Shown: positions 55,899 to 64,000 of the stretch, one piece after another
How the letters are laid out: the number at the start of each line of letters is the position of its first letter
Numbering within the stretch: the first letter of the stretch is position 1
Assembly: GCA_003013855.2 (NCBI GenBank)
Contig: PVNU02004155.1
Coordinates: 2,170,001 to 2,234,000 of the forward strand
Direction of reading: 5' to 3'
Source of the DNA: Liriodendron chinense
Lineage: Eukaryota; Streptophyta; Magnoliopsida; Magnoliales; Magnoliaceae
Length of the DNA: 64,000 nt
Translations under genes and position numbers: made by a program
The notes under the pieces: model-generated
The model's input: the letters and a program-made list of their open reading frames with translations, nothing else
Database searches by the model: none
What the model was told of the DNA's origin: nothing

Positions 55899-57302
55899 CA
55901 ATGTTCAAAGTATCGATATCATTACATGTATCGATGACCGAGGATGCGGAAACATGTATCTGTATCATCGATATTATCACTGATACTTAGAAAAATATCG
56001 CTATCTGGAGGAAATATTGGGAAAAAGGTGGAATTTTTCAGTAAAATTTAGGGAAATATAAAAAGGCACATGTTTACACATGTAAGATTCAAAATATTGT
56101 AAAACAACTATACATAGAAAGTTTCCATTTTTATATGTGCCTAACCATGTGCTATTGAAAATATCAGTACAAAATAAATACATATAATTTGTAGCCAATC
56201 AACAACTTGCCCAACACATTAATATATAAAATTTCCACATTAATTAACAGTGAAAAACTCATATTTTCCAATAGAAAAATGACAAAAGAAGGATTTCCCC
56301 AAATTTTCCTTTTTCAATCAAATGTTTTTTTTTTTTTAAAGATGATAATTTTATTAAAAAGCTCGCACAAAAGCGAGAAAAGAAAGAGAGAGCCACCCCG
56401 AAGACCAAAACACAAGCTATCTAGGCTGGCTTTACATAGATAGCCCAATCCCTTAGGAGAGCCTCGGTCCTCACTATCACCCCTGCGGCCTCGAAAGAGC
56501 AGTTCTTAAAACATTTCTGATTTCTAAATGTTATTTTTCTTCACCAAAAATCAATGTCAATGCATGTGATTCATGCATAGACATGGATTTCCATTGCAGT
56601 CCATGCTAACATTTGAAAAAAAAATGAAGTTTTTATGAATTTTTCATCACCATTGAATCCTAGCCCGTCTTTGTTTCAAGTCGAAATTTCTCCTCAAATC
56701 CAAACTTTAATTCAATAAAAATCAAGAGTGTTCAAAATCAATTAATTCTAAAAAAAATCCCCAAAAAATGGAGAATTTTTAAGTTTTTGAAAATTTTCTG
56801 AATTTTCTATCAATGTTCCCCTATTTACAGATGTTTCCCTGGTATCAAGGATATTACTGGCATGCTCGATAGCAGTCTCCACAAAATACTATCAATCTAA
56901 GCCCTTTGCCATAACAAAAAATAAAGAAAGAAAGAAAAGAGTAACTAAATTTGCCTTCATGCAAGATGCGAAATTGATGGGTTGACGCAACCCGACATCC
57001 ACCCATGGTATTTGCATGCATCATTGGTCTAGCATGAGGCTTTGTAATAACTATAAACCGAATGGGAGATCCATTATGTTAAGCTAATGGAAATTCTTAA
57101 AGAAACCAACAGTAGTTCCATTTACTAGAACCACAGTTCCAAATATCGACGATTATCAATAATGTCCCTGATATTATCAGTATTGTCGGGTCACCGATAC
57201 TAAAACCTCATGTAATATAAAAAATTCCAAATATCACCAACAATTTCAATATTATTAAGCAATATTGGGTGATACCAGTGATATTTTGGTCTCTGAACAA
57301 TA
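55899..57302. repeat. Degenerate 'ATATCG'-family element
   Basis: The left end CAATGTTCAAAGTATCG at 55899 matches the 8294/50340 family. Similar ATATCG-rich text returns at 57130-57340. A right end GAACAATA near 57295 is possible, but no matching 8-bp flank was found, so the element is probably rearranged. No gene between 55544 and 57539. Confidence 0.6.
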
Positions 57303-57539
57303 TAAAAGTTCCTTGGTATCGACGATATCAACGTAATATCATTAAACCAAGGATAGCTCTATAAAACGTCGGAAATTGACAAGAAAATTGAGAAAGATCC
57401 CAAAAATAAAAAAAATAAAAAATCATCGTTGGGATTATTTGGGGATTTTCTTCATTAGGTGATTCCAACCACTACTTTTGGTTTTTGTTCAATCAAAGCT
57501 TGGATTTAGGGGAGAAATCCCAACTTGAAAGGAAGACTG

Positions 57540-58428
57540 TGATGCACGACGGCCTAATCTAACCCTAGATGCATGCGGAAACTAAAAATGGTGGAATTAT
57601 GTAGGTAATAAAATAAACCATTCACCATGTGCATCATAAACTAAGAATTAAACAAGAGAAATATCTAATGATTAAAGCCATACATCACAAACAAACAGTA
57701 GGGATTTCTAATCCTTGCGTGGATTGGATCCCGCGAGAGCTAGAACTTTCGATCTCCCACAAGTTCGTCCAAACAGTCAAGTAGATTCTTTAATCCAGGG
57801 AAATCAGGATTTTCTGGATTAAGGGAATGGGAACTCAGGCAATCTAGAATTACTTGGTTGAGATTGTTAGTCTAGAATGATGAGATCAACACAATAGGTT
57901 TTAGGAGAAGGAAAAACGTTAGAAGAAAGGTTAGAGATTACCTTTAGAAGAGGAGAAAGAAGAAGAGGTGAGAGGGAAGATGAACATTGAGAGAAGAAGG
58001 AGAAGAAGATTGTAGATTTTCTCTACGAAAGCACCACGTATGGTTTTTCTTAATTTCAAAAATCAAAGCTTAATGAAAGAGTTAGGGTTCCACCCTATTA
58101 ATAATCCTGAATTAACAAAATGACAAAAGTACCCTCAAAACCTAAAAATATCAAAAAATCACATAAATCCGCAAAAATCTGCGCCTGGTCGTCGGTCGAC
58201 CAAGACATGCCTTCGGTCGGCCGAAGCCTGCTTCGGTCAAGATTACAGATTGCTTTGTAATCTAGACCCAACCTTCCTTCGGTTGACCGAAGGCCTCTCT
58301 GGTCATCCTGTTGCTCTGTATGTTATTACGTACTCGCCAAAACTCCTCAAGCGTCGTCAAACCACAGTGAGATGGGCAACGCTTGCTTCCGACGTTGATA
58401 GACTTTGAAAGGCATGATGTCTACATCA
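57540..58428 (-). repeat. Chromovirus 3' LTR, 889 bp
   Basis: Plus-strand limits TGATGCACGACGG and GTCTACATCA, followed by a minus-strand purine tract GCTGAGGGGAGT (58429-58440). Same family as the solo LTR at 38293-39172. The opposite end of the element is not in view. Confidence 0.82.
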
Positions 58429-58661
58429 ACTCCCCTCAGCTGAGAAGAGCTCGACTCCAGCGAGATAAAACTTTTGTGCATCTCCAACAATTTTGGATCA
58501 AGCCGATGTAACTCTGCCTCCGTGAGCCATGTACAATTGGATGGTGGCTTGTTCTTCCATTTAATCAAGTACCTTTGGAAACCTCCATCTCTTGTGGATA
58601 CAATCTCCTCATCCACAATCCCTTCAAGCTCCTCTTTTCTCAGGTATGGCTGCAAATTCAT
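58429..58661 (-). pseudogene. Chromovirus pol C-terminus with chromodomain
   Basis: The frame contains RYLIKWKNKPPSNCTWLTEA, a chromodomain core, directly upstream of the LTR and purine tract. It is cut at 58658 by a MITE. The remainder of pol would lie past the nested insertions, beyond the window. Very similar in order to 41447-41815. Confidence 0.85.
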
Positions 58662-58990
58662 GGTGTGCTGTAAAGGCCATTGCGTAAAGGTAATGGTGGC
58701 AACCGTTACAAGTTACAAGGTCGTAAAGGCCGTAACAACCATTATGGAAAAAATTATCCCTAACCGCCATCAACGACTCGTTCTGCCCCCTATAAAGGCT
58801 GTTACAGCCCAATAATGGTCTTTCAGTGTGTAGATACACTTTTTTTTATATATTTTTTCAACATTACAAGGTGGATGTAAGTTTTCAAGGTTTTTTTTTT
58901 CAATAAAAAAGAGACCGTAAAGGCCGTTACGGGGGCCATAACAGCCATTACGACCCGTATCGTAAAGGTAACAATGGTGGTCGTTATGAC
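58659..58990. mobile_element. 'TAACGGCCGTTACG' MITE, left part, cut by a hAT element
   Basis: Starts CATGGTGTGCTGTAAAGG, nearly the same as the copy at 22976, and runs through the shared AATAATGG and TTTTTTTCAATAA landmarks. The right terminus is absent: at 58991 a hAT end begins. The missing part should follow that hAT element, beyond the window. Confidence 0.75.
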
Positions 58991-59594
58991 CAGTGTTTGC
59001 ATTGTCGACGAAATATCGACAATATCGCTGATATTATCGGTATCGCCGGAGTTGCGACAACGAAACCACAGATATTCGTTTCTCTTCCGAATATCGCCGA
59101 TAACTAGGCGATATTGTCGATATCTGCCGAAAATCTCTGACACCGTTAAGGAATGTCGCTGTAGCCACCTACCGTCCACGGGACTTCTGTAGCCAAGTTG
59201 GGGGCAAACACTGTAGCCAACAACCCCCTATTGTCGATAAAAGGGCCGATAATGGGGGGATTGTGAAAATACCCAAAAAAATCGACAGAAAAGGGGAGAA
59301 AATTAGGGATTTCCATACCTTGAAGGAGGATCGCTCATCGAACGTTGCAGTGGGCCAATCCAAGCTTCCGTGCGCTGTAAGTGCTCGATAATCACCACTT
59401 TTTACTTCCTTTTTCGCAATTGATCCGTCCACCGTACATAATCAGCGGAGGAACAGGGAATTTCCGACGACATTGGGGGGATTTAGGAGGAATTTTAGGG
59501 ATTTCACGAATCTCCCCCTCTGTCGCGGAACCCTTTCCTCTACGGTGAAGAGAAGGGCGGTCGAACCCTTTTGCTGAAACAGCGTCCCGTGCGG

Positions 59595-60105
59595 TGTTAC
59601 TCCGCACGCTCTTATCGTGCGGAGGAAACTCTGTTGGGCCCACCTAGAATGTATGTGCTTTATCTATTCCGTCCATACGTTTTTCCATCTCATTTTAGTG
59701 GTTGAGCCCAAAATTTAAGCATCTCAAATCTCAAGTGGACCATGCCACAGGAAACAATGGGAATAATGATTTCCACCGTTGAAACCTTCCCAGGCCCCAC
59801 AGTGATGTTTATATGTCAACCAACCTGTTCAAAAGATCACATGGACATGGATGAATGGAAAACTCAAATATCAGCTTGATCCAAAACTGCTGTGTCCCCC
59901 ACGAATTTTTCAATGGTAGACATTCAGTTCACACTTTTCCAGTGGTGTGGTCCACTTTATATTTTTATATGCTTAATTTTTTTGCACCATATCTAAAATT
60001 ATCTGTAAAGGTGGATGGACGGAGTGGATAAAATAAGTAAATCACGGTGGGCCCCACAGAGTTTACTCCGCACGAGTAGCGTGCGGACGACCCTTGGAAC
60101 AGCGT
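59595..60105. repeat. GGCCCAC-type palindromic MITE with CCGCACG termini
   Basis: Left TACTCCGCACGCTCTTATCG and right (inverted) GTCCGCACGCTACTCGTGCG, then shared AAACTCTGTKGGGCCCAC on both sides, form inverted ends of about 45 bp. The centre has the family's CTCAAGTGGACCATGCCACA and GTGGTGTGGTCCACTT arms. Confidence 0.8.
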
Positions 60106-61340
60106 AGTGGGTGTTACCCTAACCGTGTGGGGCCCATATTGATGTAGTTTTTATATATCTACGCCGTCTATCTATTTTTTCATACCATTTTAGGATGTAA
60201 TCCAAAACCCTTAGAAGATCCAACTCTCAGGTGGACCATACCACTAGAAATAGTGATGAATAACCATTTAAAATGTTTTGTGGGCCACAAAAGTTTTGGA
60301 TCAATCTGATCTTTATATTTTCCGTTCATCAAGACCTTATTGACATTATCAAGAGCTTCGATTGAAAATAAACATTACCAAAACCTTACAATGGGCTCAT
60401 TGGATTTTTTAATGGTGGGGCACTCAATCACACTGTTTCTAGTGGTATGGTCCACTTGAGATTTGGATCTGCATGATATTTGGCTTAATGCCATAAAATT
60501 ATATGTATAAACAGTTGGACGGTGTGGATACATAATATATACATCAATGTGGGCCCCACGGTGAACGTACGTAAGGGCCGCACCGTCTTGTGTGAATCCG
60601 GGTCGCACCTAATCCGCTCACCCCACCCCTACGTTTCCGTAGGAACGTGGCGGACGCAGAGTGAGTGCGCAGTCCTCGAGCACCGTGTTTGTACGAATGG
60701 TTCAAAGAAGCTTAAGCCTCTGTGGACCCCACAATGATGTATTTAGTACATCCAAACTGTCCATCCATTTAGAGAGATCATTTTAGTGCATGATACCTAA
60801 AATGTGTCATATCCAAAACTCAAGTGGACCACACCAATTAAGATAGTGGGGACAATGATTCTCTTCGTTAAAACATACCCAGGTCCACCATGATACCCAG
60901 TGGCCCACAAAACGTTTTCAAATGGAGGTTATCCTCATTGTTTCTGAAGTGGGCCCTGGGAAGTTTTCGACAGTGGGCGTTCAATCAACACTGTTTTCAG
61001 GTGTGTGGTCCACTTAAGATTGGATTTGATCCAGTTTTGGAATCATGCTCCAAATGGGCCTGTCCAGATGGATGGACGGCTGGATATTGAGTACACACAT
61101 CACGGTGGGGTCCACAGTGGGCCTCACATTTGAACGGTTTGGATGGAATGGACATTACAGCGGATCGTAGGAGTTTTGAAGGGTAGGCGTTCAATCACAT
61201 GTTTTCTGTGACGTGGGCCACCTGAGATCCAAATCTACTTTCATTTTTGGGCGTGCACCGAGCACGGGAGCTGAAAAAAAAAATGGTTGGACGGTGTAAC
61301 AACCCACACGTCAGTGGGGTCCACATCTAGTGGGCCCCAC
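60106..61340. repeat. Two further GGCCCAC-type MITEs
   Basis: Copies at about 60106-60625 and 60700-61340, each with a CAGGTGGACCATACCA / ACTCAAGTGGACCACACC arm and a complementary GTGGTCCACTT arm. They lie between the hAT 5' end and its transposase, so they lengthen the transposon's 5' untranslated region. Confidence 0.7.
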
Positions 61341-61439
61341 TAGTTTTGAATCAGGCCAATACTCGTGTTTTCCCTATGGCCATTGATTCCAATGCTAGTG
61401 CAAGTATTTTTTCATTTTTGTATGCTACTAGGGATCAAA

Positions 61440-64000
61440 ATGTCGTCTGGATCCGGAAAAGGAGAAGCAAGGGATATTGGGTGGAAACATGGACGACCAT
61501 TGGAGGGGAATAAATATGGGGCCATATGCAACTACTGCGGCCAAGTTATACGGAGTGGGGGGGTGTCTAGGCTGAAGGAGCATTTGGCAGGGGGGTTCAG
61601 AAATGTGAAAGACTGCCCAAGTGTAACAAAGCCAGTGAGAGAGGAGATGAGAAGAGTTTTGGCTGAGGCGAAGTCACACAAGCTGCAATAGAAGGATTGG
61701 GAGAAGGATTTCAGGAAACAGCTGCGGGGTCCTGGACAGGGCCTACGTACTGTTGAGGAGCAAGAGGACGACGACGACGACGACGAGGGGATTGCGACGC
61801 GGGAGAAGAGGGAGTTCAGAGAGGCGATCCACGAGTCTCGGGCATCAGGATGGGAGGGGGAGCAGAGGAGAAGGCTTAACGAGACTAGGCCGTCATTTGG
61901 GGGCTCCCGTTATGAGGCCGGTGGGAGCAGCAGAAGGTTTGAGGGAGGCAGTATGGTTAGCGGTGGTTCTGGCGGGCATGGATTACAGCGCACACAGAGC
62001 GCCCGTGCTACAGATGCACCCATTGCGGGTGTTAATCAGAAGAGGTTAAAAAATATATGGAACAAGGGGATCAGAGAGAGAGTGGGTAGCGCCATATCTA
62101 GATGGTTCATTTCGAGCCACATACCAGCCAATGCAACTGCCAGTCCTCACTTCACAAATATGATTGAGGAGGTGCAGCGACATGGGCCCGGTGTGAAGCC
62201 CCCGACGCCAAAAGAGATTCTTGGTGTCTACCTTGATCAGGAATACGAGGAGATGCGTGCTTGGGTATGCGCACTCACTCCGAACTGGAGGCAGTATGGG
62301 GTGACGATCATGTGCGATGGGTGGACAGGACCCACGAAAATGTCCATTATCAATTTTATGGTGTACAGTAAAGGGCAGTCCGTTTTCCTCAAATTTATTG
62401 ATGCATCTGCCAAAATAAAAGATCATGATTACATATATGATCTCTTGAAAAAAGTCATCATAAATGTTGGGCCTGAAAATGTCATCCAAGTTGTGACAGA
62501 CAACGGTAGTGCATTCGTTAAGGCAGGAAAGAAATTAATAACAAGGTACCATCTCTATTGGACCCCTTGCGCGGCACACTGCATTGATTTGATGCTCGAG
62601 AAGATAGGCCAAAGGGACTCGATCAGGAAAACCATCAAGGATGCGAGGAGAGTGACGAACTTCATATATAATCACTCTTGGTTGTTGGCTGCAATGCGCG
62701 AGTGTTGTAGAGGGGACATCGTTAGACCAGGTGCAACACGGTTCACCACGAACTTTATTGCACTTGACAGCTTGTATAGGCACCGTGTGGGTCTTAGGAA
62801 TTTGTTTAGATCTGAGAAGTACTTGGAGTGGAATCAGAGGAAGACCGATGGTGCAAAGAATACATCGAAAATAGTGCTTTCTGATTTCTTCTGGGATAGA
62901 GTTCATGATGTTGTTTCCCTTCTAAAACCGATCTACAGTGTCCTACGCGCCGTAGATAGTGAGATGTGTCCTTCAACGGGGTCAATGTACGAGCTTATGA
63001 GAATTATGAAAGAAGGGATACGGACTGCTCTCCCCAATGCACATAAGTGGGTGATCGATATCATCGATGAACGATGGACCAGGACCCTTGATCATGAACT
63101 CCACAAGGCTGGTAAGTTTGTTACGTTCACCCGTATTTTTTACCACTTGCACTTGCACTTTAAGCATCACTTATGTTTACAAGTTAATGCAACTGAGTAA
63201 ATAATATTTGAGTTTCAGCATACTATCTGAATCCTAGATTCCATTACAAACGTCGACTTCATGAAAATAGTGATTTGACGATGGTCGTCCACGAGGTGTT
63301 CGAACGGTTGTTCCCTGAATCGCCAGCACGATCAGAATTTGGTAACCAGGTAATGCAATTTGAGTAGATCTCCCTGATGGTAATCGATAGAATATATTTT
63401 CTTCCTCATAGTCTTTAGATATATGGGTAGTTAAAATGGTGACATGTGAATCCATATGTTACAGTTGTTGCGGTTTAAAGATGCTAGGGGTACGTTCTCA
63501 TCCGCACTAGCCAAAGCATCTAGAGAAACGATGATGCCGTGTGAGTATAATGTTTTATTGGGTAATATGGTATATTATTAGGTAACTGCATTATAAGTCC
63601 GTATTTCAAACTAACACAAGATGCTCATGGATATATAGGTGAGTGGTGGGCGATGTACGGAGTCGACACACCTGCACTACAAGTACTTGCAGTCCGTATT
63701 CTCGCACAGACTGTATCCTCCTCCCCGTGTGAGAGGAATTGGAGCACGTGGTCACTCATACAGACGAGCAAGAGGAACAAGTTAGCATACGAAAAGTTAC
63801 AGAAGCTCGTTTACTGCCATTACAATATGAAGTTAAGGGAGAGGCAGTTACGGGTAGACCAAGACATGGTGGAAAATCCGGACCCGCTGGACCTGTTGTC
63901 GATAGGTATCATGGCACAAATAGGTGACGATGCTGAGGACCCACTTTATGAGTGGGTCAAGTCAGCTGATTTAGACGATGCAGATGGAGGCCCTGCACCG
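61440..64000 (+). CDS. hAT-family transposase (3' end outside window)
   Basis: Exons 61440-63111, 63219-63349, 63465-63540 and 63639-64000+, with GT-AG introns (GTAAGT/TTTCAG; GTAATG/TTACAG; GTGAGT/ATATAG). BED zinc finger: W15, C30, C33, H48, C59 of ICNYCGQVIRSGGVSRLKEH. An acidic run (six or seven Asp) follows near 61770. The DUF659/transposase core has IMCDGWTGPTKMSI, NVIQVVTDNGSAFVKAG and TPCAAHCIDLMLEKIG. AYYLNPRFHY begins exon 2. The C-terminal dimerisation region WWAMYG...SSSPCERNWSTWSLIQTSK is in exon 4. One in-frame TAG (61689-61691) follows codon 83. Otherwise the frame is open to the window edge. The start is the first ATG, after a possible acceptor TGCTACTAG. Nuclear DNA-cutting enzyme by family. 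Whether it is active is unknown. Confidence 0.88.

Larger units (their letters stand above)
58991..64000 (+). mobile_element. hAT transposon with near-intact transposase (3' end outside window)
   Basis: The left end CAGTGTTTGCATTGTCGACG and the following ~600 bp match the 5' end of the derivative at 14899, including GATATTATCGG, GTTGCGACAACGAAACC and a GGGGGATTTAGGAGG / CGGAACCCTT block. The 5' flank GTTATGAC (58983-58990) should be duplicated after the 3' end. GGCCCAC-type MITEs fill 59595-61340. The transposase gene starts at 61440. Total length exceeds 5 kb. Confidence 0.75.

Noticed and set aside
62046..62906. Two minus-strand open frames of 147 and 123 codons
   Set aside because: They are antisense shadows of the hAT transposase exon.
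54826..64000. Further upstream GCN2 exons (kinase or RWD parts)
   Set aside because: Apart from 55013-55093, no minus-strand segment with kinase or GCN2 motifs was found up to the window edge.

Overview
The window is nuclear DNA of a flowering plant. It holds an intron-rich gene of plant type, Ty1/copia and Ty3/gypsy retrotransposons with chromodomains, LINEs, a SINE, terminal-repeat elements primed by initiator-Met tRNA, and several families of hAT-type MITEs. Most of the sequence is transposon-derived. The species cannot be named from the sequence. The abundant palindromic 'GTGGGCCCCAC / CTCAAGTGGACCACAC' repeats remind me of magnoliid genomes, but that is only an impression.

The one host gene is the 3' part of GCN2, the eIF2-alpha kinase of the amino-acid-starvation response, on the minus strand. 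Eleven exons between 55093 and 11099 join in frame (1131 nt, 376 codons plus stop). They encode the histidyl-tRNA-synthetase-like region and the C-terminus. All ten introns are GT-AG. Five are 87-187 bp. The others are swollen by transposons, the largest being 14.3 kb (37230-51502) and 20.4 kb (11210-31616). The final exon is stranded 20 kb from the rest. The kinase and RWD parts must lie beyond 64000, so the second half of the window is probably also intron.

Layout. 1-7.8 kb: LINE fragments and two copia elements in opposite orientation, downstream of the gene. 8.3-10 kb: two hAT MITEs with perfect 8-bp target duplications. 11-31.6 kb (last intron): a LINE end; a decayed 6.3-kb autonomous-type hAT element whose transposase gene is split by a TRIM and by a 2.1-kb hAT derivative; several MITEs; a TRIM; a minisatellite; and two solo LTRs, each inside a MITE. 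31.6-37.2 kb: a cluster of GCN2 exons. 37.2-51.5 kb (intron): a triple nest (solo LTR inside a palindromic element inside a hAT MITE), a truncated chromovirus and a second gypsy element with a 3.4-kb LTR and a MITE in its RNase H region. 51.5-55.1 kb: four more GCN2 exons, a MITE, then just upstream a SINE with a 12-bp target duplication. 57.5-64 kb: a chromovirus LTR and chromodomain, a MITE inserted in it, and inside that a hAT element whose transposase reads through four exons to the window edge with only one in-frame stop.

The terminal sequences link several parts. The hAT element starting at 58991 has the same 5' end as the 2.1-kb derivative at 14899-17042. That derivative's 3' end matches the ends of the MITEs at 8294 and 50340. 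The 58991 element is therefore a candidate source of transposase for this family. I found no prokaryotic-type system, CRISPR array or unrecognisable gene cluster. The interest lies in the transposon nests and in an apparently intact gene stretched over more than 44 kb by them.
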